This document shows positions 43,720-56,160 of a stretch of 64,000 nucleotides of DNA, piece after piece (positions within the stretch are counted from its first letter, which is position 1; each line of letters opens with the position of its first letter). Position numbers and translations under genes: made by a program. The stretch comes from Cantharellus purpuraceus (lineage: Eukaryota > Basidiomycota > Agaricomycetes > Cantharellales > Hydnaceae): the NCBI GenBank assembly GCA_025174535.1, contig JALBUN010000012.1:310001-374000 (forward strand). Reading direction: 5' to 3'. A model generated the notes under the pieces. The model did not search any database and had not been told where the DNA came from. It saw only the letters and a list, made by a program, of their open reading frames with translations.

Positions 43720-46630
43720 ATGAGATTCCTCGTCGCTCGTTACATATATGTATTGAATGCAGGTGGATACCCTATGTGAGTCTGCTCTTAGTCATTTTGC
43801 ATGTCGCATCCGCTGTTTCAAACTCCCGTACACTTACTCATGTCGTCGGGGGCACAGCACTTGAAAGGTTGGCAGATCCGTGACTCTTGGTGGTCGAGCA
43901 CAGGAGGCCCAAGTCGCTATAGTATAACAACGTTAGAATTCGATCCGCAAATAAGAATCGTGTAAGAGAACGAAGGTAAGGCGTCATCAGCGTCGATGCC
44001 GTCGCTAATAAGCAGTCATTGCTATTTTGGTACAATCTCGCTCTCACCAGCTTTCCTCATTGGGAACCTGAAAGCGTATCTGCCGAGCATTTCTTTAGCG
44101 CTGATCTAGCGCTTGAATCCTTTCAGTTGATTTGACAGGTGGACGGATGTGGACTGTGTTAAGACAATGTTGAGCGCTGTGCGTGTTCCTTGTGTACTTG
44201 GCAACCCGATGCTATACGAACTTGTTTTGGAGTCTGGGCCATCTCAAAGCGGTAGATGTGCACTTGAATTAATACAGATAAATTTGATGTGTTCCTTGAT
44301 TGCTCGGAACACGTAGTCCAATAGGGGTGCGTGCCTGGATCTGGATCTCATGTGGCTCAGCCACTCCTGCCCATTTTGTCAAACTCCGTGAAACAATCCG
44401 TGTTGAAAGGACTTCACGTCTCCACTGATCTTTACCGAGGGACACGTCAGATCGCACAGGAGAATGATCTAGTTTCGACGCTGAAACAACGCCGGTCAAT
44501 TTCAGGACTCCTATGTGTCGGACGTCCAAACCTCCGAAGTGCAACCTAAACCTGCACTCCTAGCTAGTGAGCATCCGACATGCCGCAAAACGAACAATGC
44601 CAGGAGATAATTCGTTCCAGTAAATAATAGCAACTCCACAACTAAAACGTAGTACAGTCCGATGGATCGGACTTAGCTAGAGCTCTCCCATCCCTATTGA
44701 TGATCGATAACCGATGACTTCGCGTAATAATCAGGGAGTCCCAATTGTATGCAATGGGTAATAAATACCACTGTGGATTTGTGCCTCCCGTGTTCGATTC
44801 GATGTTTGTCTCCTTTTCCTGTGCTGATGAACATGTGAGGGGATCTGCAAGCTCCTAGAAGATACCTTGTCTTTGTTGCTGCCTAGGAGTATTGCTGCAT
44901 CCATTCATCGCCCTGTTATTAGTCACGTCACGAAAGAAAGAATGGAACAGAGCTTTGATTACAACACTTCAAGTTCCCCTCCACCGGCCCGCAGATGTGC
45001 GCCGCTAGTGCACAACTATACAAATTTCTATGATCCTTTTTATCCTACATGACTGCGAGACGCCCAAACGACTCAGCGAATGTTCCTCCAGAGCGAACGG
45101 ACTTATGGGGGCGTTCTAGAGGTCGTTTGCATCTTCATCCATTGAACATACTGCATAGGGAAAATCCGACGTGGCGTGGCAAGTGGTAACCTATAAATGT
45201 ACTGGGGTTATCGATGAACTCATCCAAGAGTAGTTCCACCGTCTAGCAGTAGCGAAACGAAACAGACAAGGCTGACATACGTCGATCACAAATTCTGAAG
45301 TGATCGACAGTCGCTTTAGTTGGCACGAAAATCATATATAAGGAACATGGCATGAGAAATCAAACTCACGAGCTGTCGAAGGGGTCTGATGAACTTGTCC
45401 TGCTACACTCATTTTGCTCGAGGGTACTAGCTTCGTCCCTACTCATCTATCACATCCCGAATCAGCACCCAACCATAACACGCTAGTAGTTTTGGTGAAT
45501 AATCTTCCTTTAGAATTCCAATAGCTCACCACCTGGTGGTGGGATCGTTCTAGCTATGCATATAATGAATGACTTGCATCTACGCCACATTAACGTAATC
45601 GTCAGCTGCTCAAACAGCCGTTTCTAGTTAAATTCGAATAGAGTCCAAGGAAGTCTTCGATGTAAGGAACCGTGAGGTGCTGCGCATCCACTACGATGCG
45701 GCTGGTGTAGGTTCGAGGACAATGATAGACAGATAAGCTGTTGGAACATTGGCACCTTGTGCCATTTTGGAAGACAAAATGCTAAGCTCGGGATTCGTCC
45801 AACAGCATCAAGGGAAGACGAAGTTTCATTCAGGGCTAGAAGGGGTGAAGGGGAGGATGTGGGGAAGCCAGCCAAGGCGCCTTTGACACACCAGGACAAG
45901 ACACATCGCGTGGTGATCGGGCGCACGATACTGAAAAAAGCTAGATATCAGCTCAAGGACGCCCCGAAATCGCCCCGAAATCATTGCAACGAGACAATGA
46001 CTTGAAAACCACGTGCGTGATGATGGTCCATCTGTCAAACAGTTAGTACACCTTGCGGCGTGGGAAAAGCGACGAATGCCTGAACGCCCATTATTTCCAA
46101 ACCCGACTGAATACTGATTCAAGCACCAATGTATACGAATGTCTATGATGCAGGGGCGACAGTATTTGCTAAAAGAGAAAAAAATTATTATTCTTGCGCA
46201 CAAGCCACACGTACCTTTCGATCATGGCAGCTGCTGGAACAGGGTTGCTTGATGAACAGTCGACTGACAGAAGACGGCACACTCTGCATCCTGACGAGCA
46301 TTGAATGTACTGCGCCACATGTAAAACGCGCCCTTGATCAGCGCCAACAAACCTTTTGCCAAGTGAACGGACCGCAGTAGAGTTTACACGAATTAGCGGG
46401 GAATAAGCTGAGGCCGGTAGGGACACGAAGTCACCGGCGACTCTGGAATAAATTTGTAAGACTGAGATAGGTCAGCCAGTGTTGTATATCATCCAATGGG
46501 AAAACATTGCCTCGTTCGATGCGTGGAGATTGATGGGTGGGTTGGGTTCCAGCGTATCAAAAGTGTGTAGACTGCCGCACGGGATCCGCGATACCACAAG
46601 TGGCTGATAGAGAATTGTAAAGGCCCTTTT
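43720..46630. other. 2.9-kb intergenic region, no supported gene
   Basis: Short open frames on both strands (for example 44269-44544 -, 45624-45926 -, 46129-46380 +) overlap each other, lack plausible splice continuity and show no domain. The small duplication CGCCCCGAAATCGCCCCGAAATC lies near 45960. No tRNA or transposon end was found. Confidence 0.4.
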
Positions 46631-46938
46631 CTAACGGTATTCCTTCGCATGACACCCACACCTGACATGCAATAATTGGATACACATACTGTGGGATGAC
46701 ACTACGCGACCATTTTCACGAGGAGAGACGATGTTCCGACCATCTATAAATCTCGAAGGATAACCGCCATCGGGGGTGACTTGCCAAGAGATAGTTCCGG
46801 CTGTAGTGAACGGGAAAAGCGAACTTTCCACCTAGCGTCTCAGAGAAAAAGAACCATTTGAATTGCCAGTAGCACCCGTAGATATATGCATGCGTTGCTA
46901 GCCAAGATGCATGTTCCCGATCTGACGTCGATTGCCAT
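46631..46938 (-). CDS. Possible small two-exon gene
   Basis: ATG at 46938 reads MAIDVRSGTCILASNACIYLR. A GTGCTACTGG donor and a good pyrimidine-rich acceptor (TTCTTTTTCTCTGAGACGCTAG) join in phase 0 to VESSLFPFTTAGTISWQVTP and DGGYPSRFIDGRNIVSPREN, ending at 46631. Composition looks coding and the acceptor is convincing, but there is no homologue I recognise and the total is only about 85 residues. It may be an exon of a longer gene or a relic. Confidence 0.25.
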
Positions 46939-47159
46939 AACTTCCAAAAAATGATTGTTGCGATTAGAAGAGTCCACAAGTCCACTAAGTGGACTAAATC
47001 ACATCACGTCATGTGTGAGGTGAGGCGACGGGGGGTTAGGGAGAAACGGAAGTGATGACTAATACTCCAGAGCTTAGCTGAGTAATACAGTGACCGTGCT
47101 GTGTAACTGTAGCTTGTGTCTCGTCTGCTTCCTTCACCTCCAACATCATCCTCATAACT

Positions 47160-48231
47160 ATGACCGACGCCCAGAAAGTGTCTTTTTTCAAGAGGGGAAA
47201 GACACGGCCATCGACTACCCGACAGCGATCTCCACCACCCTCTGATTTGCCTCAATCTGTTTCTAAAGTTGCAATCCAACCTCCAGGTTCTGAGGTAGTA
47301 ATACCTTCTAGGAAAGCTACCTCGCGTCTCCTCAGCCAAGGTACTAAGCGTTCACGGAAAGATGATGACGAGGAAGAAGACACAGGAGGCGTTGACGTTA
47401 ACTGGGCGTCAGGCTCATCCTCGAACGTTAATACTGCTCTTGATATTTTGGAAGGGGACGAAGCGGAGGCTCTGCTGGCGCGAAAACGAGCCAAAATTGA
47501 CGCTGATGACCATGATGAACTCGAGCCGGATGATGGCTTGTATCATGGGCAATCTGGATACAGGAGTCACGTCACGAAGAGCAAGGAAATTCCAAAGGCG
47601 ATGCGTGTAGGACCTCAAAAGTCAACGAGCACGATCCGTACGGTGACCATCGTGGACTATCAGCCTGATGTATGTAAGGACTACAAAGGTTTGTAATTTT
47701 GCTTATTTTTGTCGACTTTTAAGCTCATCCCTGGCGTTCAGAAACAGGCTTTTGCGGTTTCGGCGACACCTGCAAGTTCTTGCATGACCGTGGTACCTGT
47801 GCGTACATGAGTCACCCTGATCACGCGTATTTCCCTGACCATTAAATACACCTTGTATAGACTTGGCTGGCTGGCAACTAGACCAAGTTGCCACAAACCC
47901 AAAAGGCACTGCGGAAGATGCGGAATCAGATTCAGATTCAGATGCCGATATACCTTTCGCATGTCTTATCTGTCGAAAGCCTTACACGGATCCAGTGGTC
48001 ACGCGATGTGGCCATTATTTCTGCAGTGCATGTGCTATCAAACGATTTGCTAAAACTCCCAAATGTATAGCTTGTGGCGCACCCACCGGGGGAATTTTCA
48101 ATCGCGCAGACAAGGTCATCAACAAACTGAATGCCAAGAAAGCTCAGCAGGAAGCTGACATTGGAGAGAATATTTCTAACGAGCCTGAGATTGAAGGGCT
48201 CGCCGAGGATTCAGAAGGGAGCAATAACTAG
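47160..48231 (+). CDS. CWC24: Pre-mRNA splicing factor CWC24 (RNF113A-like)
   Basis: Start MTDAQKVSFFKRGKTRPSTT, an acidic/Arg-rich low-complexity region, then YRSHVTKSKEIPKAMRVGPQ and TIRTVTIVDYQPDVCKDYK. An intron joins this to [20 protein letters not shown] (CCCH zinc finger). After another intron comes LAGWQLDQVATN, and a RING finger (FACLICRKPYTDPVVTRCGH, YFCSACAIKRF, CIACGAPTGGIF) follows. CCCH followed by C3HC4 RING is diagnostic for Cwc24/RNF113A, which joins the activated spliceosome near the 5' splice site. The stop is at 48231. About 320 residues. Confidence 0.95.
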
Positions 48232-48403
48232 ATTATTTAAGATACGTGTTTGTTTAATGTTACAGTGAGTGTGGCAGATGCAGCAAACGTTAAGAAATAA
48301 GAAAACAGAAAACAATGAGTCGCAGGAAACACCAGAATCGTCAGTACATAAGATACAACAGAATTAAGTGTGATGTAAGTGTCACAAAGAGATTTGAGTA
48401 ATT

Positions 48404-49254
48404 CTAACGATGTCGAGTGGTAGAATAATACCTAGAACTACTGTCCGCAGTGGTGCTGTGGCGTTTGTCCCTTCTTTCCTTCTTCTCCCGCTCGCGCTCG
48501 CGTTCATTCTCATCTGGGTCTTCCTCGTCGATTCCAGTCCCAGAGCAGCCCCGTTCCATGTGCCTCTTGAGAGCATCCGCACGGCTGAGAGATTTGTGAC
48601 ATGAAGGGCATTCGTGACCACCTTGACGTGTATGTATGTCGCGATGGCGCTTGCAGTCGTATGCGCGACTGAACGTTGCGCCACAGATATCACACGCAAA
48701 AGCGCGCGAGGCGGTAGGCGAGGTGGCTTCCTGATAGTTATGATATGCAGAGGAGTGGTGAGTGCTTGTGGATGACTGTGAATACAAAGGGTAGGATGAG
48801 GAGTCGGGTGCGTCCACAGGTATTGTGTTACGATGATGAGAGGAGGACGAGTACCGGTGAGAAGTCGATATGGGTGGCAGCGTGTTTGTGTGCGAGGAGT
48901 GAGAAGTGTGGCGAGGAGTGGGGCCAAATGGGAGTGAGGAGGATCCGGAGGTGTTTACAGAATATCCAGACGACGATCTAGACCGCTGCTCTGGATTCAC
49001 GAGAGGAGGAAGGGTGACATTAGAACTGCGGAGATACCCAGTGGAGGAAGTGTGAGTTGGCGGTTCCATAGTAGTGACATCTACGATTCGCGGTCAGGCG
49101 GTGGCGGGAAGAAGACCCAGCGCAAGAACTCACATCTAGAGCTCGCATGAGTGCGAGGAGTGGAGGAGTAGGAGACGGCATTACGAATGGGAGGTAAACG
49201 AAGATCATCATAGCCACCCGAAGGGACGTAGTGGGAAGAAGACGAAGACTGCAT
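48404..49254 (-). CDS. C2H2 zinc-finger protein, putative transcription factor
   Basis: ATG at 49254 starts MQSSSSSHYVPSGGYDDLRL. A single intron (GTGAGTTC...ATCGTAG) joins RY to VTTMEPPTHTSSTGYLRSSN. A Ser/Thr/His-rich stretch precedes two fingers: FACDICGATFSRAYDCKRH with RDIH, and ECPSCHKSLSRADALKRHME ending RGC (the second is C2HC). A highly charged RERERE-KKERRDKR tail follows. About 262 residues. The two-finger C-terminal arrangement is common in basidiomycete regulators; targets are unknown. The DNA-binding role is inferred from the fingers. Confidence 0.85.
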
Positions 49255-51124
49255 GGCGGGCTGAGAAGAGGGCCGGAGAAAGGAGCTTTATAGCGCGGTC
49301 TGAGGAATCAGGGGTAACTTGATGCGAGACGGATGAATGGCGATTTAAAAGGACGAGGACCTATAAGGCGTTAGGGCCCAACCAAAGATAAACAACATAA
49401 CGTCTGAGATGTAGTTGATGGGGATATGTTGGATATTTTACTAGTGAGCAATTGGAATAGAAGTAATATGGAAAGGTGTGGCGTTGGCATTGTCTCAGGG
49501 AGCCGCGTTCGAGATATTGGTAGATCTGGTATATAGGCGCCGTTGGGCACTATAAGGTGCATCGCTACCGGTATACGCCACTTGTTCAGGAACAAGGTCT
49601 GCGGAATTTTGAAAATACCACTTACTGTGGCATTTAGTCACCGACAACAACGCCCCTTAGCGACAGCGACGCCGCGATCGTTTCGATCGCCGGCAAGCCT
49701 CATTCGAGCTAAGCCTGCGGCCTGGTCTCCTCCGACATCGGCTTCCGTCCCTATACCTCTACCGCGGTGGCACCTCCATCAGTCGCACCCAATCTTGATT
49801 TTTACACGCGTTCCGCTGGTTTTTTCCTTTTTGTCCTTCCCGACAACACTCGTCCTGTTCTCCCAAGGTTTTTGCTTGCAGTGCCCGTGTGTTCCGGCCC
49901 TGCTTAAGAGGCCCCTTGACCCTTCAAAACTCTCACTCTCTGCAGGGTCGCAGCCACATCGCCGCCTTCAACCCCCCACTCAGCCTCCGGACGGGAACCG
50001 ACGGGGCCTCCTGGCCATATCGGCGTGTCCCAGATTCCGCGGGCCCCACAATCTTATGGTCTCCTTCAAAATGCGTCACCGCATCTTCACACATCCCGTC
50101 GTCTTCCTCGTGTCCATTGCAGTGAGCGATCTCTTCGACCCTTCGTCACGCCTCTAACGAAGTATCTACCACATCCCGACGTCCATTGCAGGCGGCGACA
50201 TGGCCAGCACAGCCAATACTCCCGTCCACGGCCATCCACATAGATGACAGATGACCGGACTGCGCCGCACAGTCTCCAATCAATCTACACTTGGTGAGCA
50301 CATCAGCAGGCCGGATCCCAATGTACAGTACCCTTCCCCGTTGATTAGACCTATGTAAGATCTAGTTCCAAGACATTGCCGATAAGCAAGTCTAGCGTAA
50401 TACCTGCAAGCTGACTATAGGCGCATGGGCAGCGCATCTGGCATTCTAGGCGCTGTTGCTCAGAGCCTCCAACACCGCTCGATCATCCCAGGCTTGTCAA
50501 TCCAGGCGCGGATCACGCCCTTCGGTAACGACTGCAGGGCACACTAACATGTCCTCGGATAAGCCGAGCCAAGAGCGGAGTAGGGTCTCTATGAGTGCCG
50601 CGCATATATGCTGGGGACGTTTGTAGTTGGACTGTTATCTGACGAAATGAATGCCCAAACACAACCCAAGCCTCTGGCAGCAAGTATATCAAATCTCCCG
50701 TTTATGGCACGCTAGATTACAGTAGCCCATTAATGTAGCGAAGGCTTTGAATACTAGACCTTACGCGACACTCACCCCCGGGTAGCTGGTGATCTTCAGA
50801 TGTTACGTGGCTTTGAAGAGAGGCCTGCCGATCAGTAACAGTAACCGGTATCTCTTGGCAACTCAATGAGCGCGCAAGCAAGGGCGCGATTGGAGAGATG
50901 ATGGAGATTTGCCAACTGTCGTACATTCGTGTGCGAGTCTGCGAGACAGTGTTCCTCTATGGCCGTCGTCAACCGGAGACGTACTAAAGACATGAAATGT
51001 CAAGTTGTAACCGAGTGATGCGACAGCTTGCACGGAACAACAAACGTGGTCGTCACTAATAACTGCCTTATTTGGCCCGATACTAAAGAGAGCCAAATAC
51101 CTGTGACTGGTGTGACATCATCAC
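49255..51124. other. 1.9-kb intergenic region
   Basis: A C-rich stretch (49620-50240) stays open for 204 codons on the plus strand, but that frame has no ATG at its beginning and no domain. I see no gene, tRNA or repeat. It contains the divergent promoters of the zinc-finger gene and PPG1. Confidence 0.4.
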
Positions 51125-52446
51125 ATGGCGCCGTTCGACCTCGATGCCTGTATTTCTCAACTACTTCGAAAACAGCTATTGCACCAAGCATTGCTACGAG
51201 AGATATGTGAGAAGACAAAGGAGGTTCTTATGCGCGAATCCAATGTAGTGCACGTCAGTGCCCCGGTTACCGTCGTTGGTGATATTCATGGGTATGCCCT
51301 TCTACAATCGTGCTGCAACCGTTCTGACTCGGTAGAGTTACAAGCCAATTTTATGATCTCATAGAGATATTTCGTATAGGTGGTTATGCACCTCATACCA
51401 ACTATTTATTCCTGGGTGGGCACATCCGCATCTGCCTCAACGCTGGGACCTGGGTTTCACCTTGTTCTTCGGCACAGGCGATTACGTCGACAGAGGTCTT
51501 TTCAGCGTTGAAACCATATCTCTCCTTACATGCCTCAAGCTCCGATACCCGGAACGAGTACAGCTAATTAGAGGGAATCACGAGTCGAGGGCTGTCACAC
51601 AGGTTCGATTCCCAATTCATCTCACGTGGCAAACTCACCACGACTGCGGACTTTCGATAGACCTACGGGTTCTATACAGAATGCATACGGAAATATGGTA
51701 CCTCGCATGTTTGGACTTACTTTACAGACATGTTCGATTTTCTGACGCTGTCCGTGGTCATCGAGGACCGGATATTTTGCGTCCATGGCGGTGCGTAGAA
51801 ATACTACTTCGTGCTTAGTCCTTTTCGTTGATAGACACTCAGGTCTATCTCCCTCCATCCATTCTATTGACCAAATCAAGGTCGTGGACCGGTTTCGAGG
51901 TAAGCGGACCTTAACTCCGCTGAAGTGGCTGCTGAATCACATCCACAGAAATACCTCATGAAGGCCCTATGGCAGACTTGGTATGGTCAGATCCAGACCC
52001 TGATAAGGAAGACTTTGCAATTTCTCCACGGTAGGTTTAGTGCTGAATCTTTCAAATTTGCTAACGTCACGTTCTTCCTTAGCGGTGCGGGGTACACCTT
52101 CGGCTCCGGTGTGGTGCGAAAGTTCCTCGAAACAAATCGAATGGCGCACATCCTCCGAGCCCACCAATTATGCATGGAGGGCTTCAGCGTGTTATTCGAC
52201 AACCATCTTTCTACTGTTTGGTCAGCCCCAAACTACTGTTATCGATGTGGCAATTCTGCCAGTATTCTGGAAGTCGGCCCCGGAGAAGGTTCGATGCATT
52301 TCAACGTGTTTGATGCTGCGCCGGAAAATGAACGAGATGGCCCCAGTCATCAGTCACAAAACGCTGGTTCAAAGGTAGATCCGTTCTACGCCGGCTTGCA
52401 TCTGGCTGACTCACTTCTGCCGAAGCTACCGGAATACTTTCTGTGA
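51125..52446 (+). CDS. PPG1: Serine/threonine phosphatase PPG1 (PP2A-like)
   Basis: Start [20 protein letters not shown], then [27 protein letters not shown] joined by an intron to [121 protein letters not shown] and [20 protein letters not shown]. The C-terminus is a PP2A-style PEYFL. All metal-binding motifs (GDxHG, GDxVDRG, GNHE) are present. ESNVxHV, the CYRCGN block and a long divergent segment before the xYFL end match yeast Ppg1 better than Pph21, Pph3 or Sit4. Ppg1 works with Far/STRIPAK-like complexes, for example in mitophagy control. Confidence 0.88.
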
Positions 52447-52697
52447 AAATCTCCATGGGCGTAGAATAGAGCTTAGTTTATATACAATGCCAATGCAGTG
52501 CGCATGGCGCCATAGTCTTTCAATTAGCAATTGTTTTCAGTTTCACAGCGTTGGGATACGTCTGGCAATGCGATCAGTGATGAACATTTCCCATATGCAT
52601 CGGATACAGTAAAGCTGATCTTGGGCGTTTATTTGCCGTGACCACAATCTGCTATTTCCGGCTTGCATGTCTATCTAATACTCAAATGCTTTCGTAT

Positions 52698-54112
52698 ATG
52701 CAGGCAAAATATGATACAATGATGACATTTCACCATGCCCATTACGAGACGACACTTGACCTCCAAGCGACCTTGCGTAATGAGGTATTATGTGAGCTAG
52801 CTGAGGAACATCATCTCGATGGCCGTTGCGTGTCACGGGCGAGGGAGTGGATCGACGATTATGGTAAGTGACATTGATCAACAGTCCCAGTGGTGACGGA
52901 TGACGGGTACTCATATGAGGCACATTAGGGTCGATCTTTCGTATGTACAAGGTGCAATTGTGTTCTCTTGCCTGTCTACTGCAACCGTAGCTTATCATCG
53001 TCTTTATCAACAACTCATTAGAAACATCATTTCAATCCTACAGAGACCGAAGATGCTTTGGAGCATACATTACGATGGCGCATCTTGGAGTTGACACCTC
53101 TTCTAGCTGCCGAAGTGGTCAGGGACTCGTCTGACCGACCCTTTATCCAATGTCTCCCAACTGCCATTCGTGACGTGTTTGGACGGCCTGTCTTGCTTAT
53201 TCGGTTGAGCAAGCTCTTGGATGCGTCCGTCGCTACGAAGCAGACGATCGTGCGCGTGCATGAAGAAATGCGGCAGTGTTTACGAACAGACGGGCACTGC
53301 GAAGAACCCACTCTTCAATGTGTTGTAATAGTAGATTTGAAAGATGTCACTATGCGCAGCATGGTACGGTGAGGGCTTCTTTACTCTCAGAACTCCCCAC
53401 GGCTTACTCAGATTTTCCTATAGGCTGTGGAACTCATCCCATGGTTCACGCGCGAGGTTGCTCCCCGGTTTCCGGGAATGTGTGCCGCGGTTCTTGTGGT
53501 TAACCGCTCTTGGGCATATGGAATATACAATATAGTCAAGTGCGTCTACGCTTCGACGTATATACATATGCGTTCATATCACCTCACATCTCAATTAGGC
53601 GGTTGCTGCCTGCTAACGTGTTGTCGCGAATATACTTTCCATCAGAGTCGGAGCTTCTTTCATACTTCGAGAGCAGTCGACTACCGCGAGGTGTGTGTCA
53701 ACGGCAACATATTCCACACCCATGACAGATCCTGAGATTGTTTACAGATTATGGGGGAGATCTGGACATTTCTCCTGCACCCTCTACAACTACGTTTGAC
53801 CTTCTCGGGAGTCCGTCTACGCCTCCAATCCAAGTTGAGGGTCATTCGCTAGCGCCGCATCCAGATATTCACCCATCTCGTTTCTTACCTTCAATGTCGA
53901 CACTGAATCCTTACTTTGGGTATCCTGTCTTGTCGCAACCTGGGTCGTCGATACCGTATCTGAAGAACGGGCGACGACGCAAACGTGACCTCGTCCGGAC
54001 GCTCGCTCTACTATGGATCGCAAAGCTCAAGAGGATAGCAGACAAAACATGGATGTGGATAATTTTGACGTTGGTACTGTGGGCTTTGGGGCTTCAGGCA
54101 ACTGATCTATGA
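52698..54112 (+). CDS. CRAL-TRIO (Sec14-like) lipid-binding protein with C-terminal membrane anchor
   Basis: Exons give ETTLDLQATLRNEVLCELAE, AREWIDDY joined to ETEDALEHTLRWRILELTPL, then a CRAL-TRIO core: RPVLLIRLSKLLDAS, LQCVVIVDLKDVTMRSM-AVE, LIPWFTREVAPRFPGMCAAV, LVVNRSWAYGIYNIVK, RLLPANVLSRIYFPSESELL and DYGGDL. A Pro/Ser-rich linker ends in KNGRRRKRDLVRTLALLW and a final hydrophobic helix (WMWIILTLVLWALGL), suggesting a tail anchor. Such proteins exchange or present phosphoinositides and other lipids. The start is uncertain among several nearby ATGs (52698 chosen). The stop is at 54112. Confidence 0.8.
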
Positions 54113-54295
54113 TACGCCGCGCAGAGCGTACGTGTGACATCATCATGTTGCGTTGTATCACTTATTATAGCTACTTATGCATGTGTGTGCGGAAAAATAA
54201 GTAATGCTATGTGGTATGGTATATGTACAAAACCATCGGTTTTGCAATCACCCAAGTCAGCGAGACAGTCGGTTGACCCACCAGCAAGGCAGCCT

Positions 54296-55135
54296 TCAAC
54301 TACCAAATGAGTGGTGTGGGTCTGAATATGGGTAATGACCCTGTGGAGCAAGAAGGCCATGGCCTTGGTCCAATGGCTGGTGTGGATAGTATGCATGAGT
54401 GGGGCCCATCTTGAACGCAGTGTCCACGTAGCCCGATGCTCGATGGTAACTTTGTTCTTCGTCCAGCTGTCGAACATAGCGATGGATCACGCCAACGATA
54501 TCTATCAACGCACGTGAATCTAAAGTCGCTTTGAATGCGCGATGACACACTCACAGGCTTGGATAAGCAGTTCAATAACAAGGATCACAATGACAATGAT
54601 CTTTGATTTCTTGGAGATGGTATCGCAGTTCTCAGTGGTCCCGCCCACATTCACTTGGCATGTTACACCGTGGATAGAGGTGGTGTGGAAAAGTGAGAAG
54701 ATGAAATATGCGCATGCGGCGATTTGGACGGCGAGAATAACGTAGCACATTTTAGAGTAGAGTGCAACATAATTGCGCCTGCGGATGATGGAGCCGATGA
54801 AACTGTGAAGGGAGTGAGAACGAAACAGCAGGACCTAGTAGGCTAGACGCACCCGAACAGTGAGATCAGGCATATCAACGTATAAATACCCCCTACAACC
54901 CCGAAGGCAATTTTCTCATTCTTCGATATATTCGCGAAGACACCATCCGGGTGTTCACTTTCTGTGTCGGACAATCACGAGTCGGCACATAAACTGCGAA
55001 GGGAAGATAAGGTTACATACTTATTAAGATATACCATGATGCAGCTGAAACAATGCCCGCTACCAGGAACGCGAGCAGTGAGGTCACGAAGACTGCGATA
55101 CGGACTGGAATGCAACAGCAGAAATGGCGGGACAT
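54296..55135 (-). CDS. Four-transmembrane fungal protein
   Basis: Start MSRHFCCCIPVRIAVFVTSL, then LLAFLVAGIVSAASWYIL (TM1), KNEKIAFGVVGGIYTLICLI (TM2), MCYVILAVQIAACAYFIFSL (TM3), a short loop with two Cys (VTCQVN, ENCDTI), KIIVIVILVIELLIQA (TM4), and a cytosolic tail IVGVIHRYVRQLDEEQSYHR ending DPHHSFGS. The N-terminal CCC before TM1 is a likely palmitoylation site. I associate this architecture with a basidiomycete family of unknown function, tetraspanin-like in topology only. Confidence 0.75.
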
Positions 55136-56160
55136 TAATGGCGAAGGAAGAGGGAGGCGACGTGAGATACGGAAGGAGAGAGGAGCGTCGTTGTTTTTAC
55201 GGAGAACACGGGCGGTGTAAGTTTAAGATCAAAATCCGAGGCTATGTTGCCACACGTTGCCGTGCGGCTCAGAGCCGCTCTAGCATTTGCCCCATGACTG
55301 CGTCAATTAGCACGCACAACTGTGCAGGCAGCTCTGATCTCGGCTGATCTTGGGCTCCACCGGGACTGCCTAGGACAGCCTGTGTTGATGAGGCAGTAAT
55401 TGTATCAAGGCGGTTTTTCAGAGCAGATCGGCTACCTCGATGCCGTAGGGAGTTTCGCTTGGCCATAAAACTAATGCTCCGGCTTCAGTGTGTTCTAGAT
55501 TTTTATCCACTAATGAGACATGTAGCCTAAAGCCAAGAGGCTTCAAGAGCTTCAAGGCTGGCCGCATACTGAGTATGCAAAGATAATGTATCCCGTGACA
55601 CTGCATATGTGTAACGACGACAGTATTATCAATCAAACGCTCAGCGACTGGCATCGCATAGCTTTCCTGCCACACAGTCAAATCGCTTCGTTCAGATCAG
55701 TGCGTGTCTGGGGCTCTATTGCGCTGTGGCCGCAAAAGTCATACTTTGCTTCGCGAAACCTTACCAGAGCCTGTGTAGCTGGTAGAGTCGGAAGTAGCCT
55801 TCAAGACAGTGAAAGCAGGACTCGGCAGGATTATCTTTGAGTTGTTGGTATGCGGCATATATAGCAGACCAAATGGGATTACTACACGTAGCTGATATGG
55901 TCTAGTCTGAAGTAGTACGATTCATAAGATTAAATGCACGGGCTGAAGATGAAAAAGCAGGACTGCGTACATGCGACAACTTGCCATGCCATGCCATGCC
56001 CTAGGTAACTCCGAGCAAGGCGATATCGCTGGCGCTCTTCTGGGCCTTTGCCCAATACAAACTCCGCTACGCGGAAGTAATTTGCTTGAACGCGTCGCGC
56101 TCACTGGCATTGTCACGCGATAGGCAGCTTGCAGAGTTCGCGTTTGCTGAACGGACAGGC
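55136..56160. other. 1-kb intergenic region
   Basis: No gene supported. Contains a short CCATG tandem (near 55985) and an open frame at 55418-55681 (-) without recognisable domain. Confidence 0.4.

Noticed and set aside
49543..50157. 204-residue open frame on the plus strand
   Set aside because: No ATG at its start, Pro/Ser/Arg low complexity from C-rich DNA, no domain, no splice support.
54296..55135. Tetraspanin
   Set aside because: Four TMs, but no CCG motif or large Cys-rich second loop; only the topology is similar.
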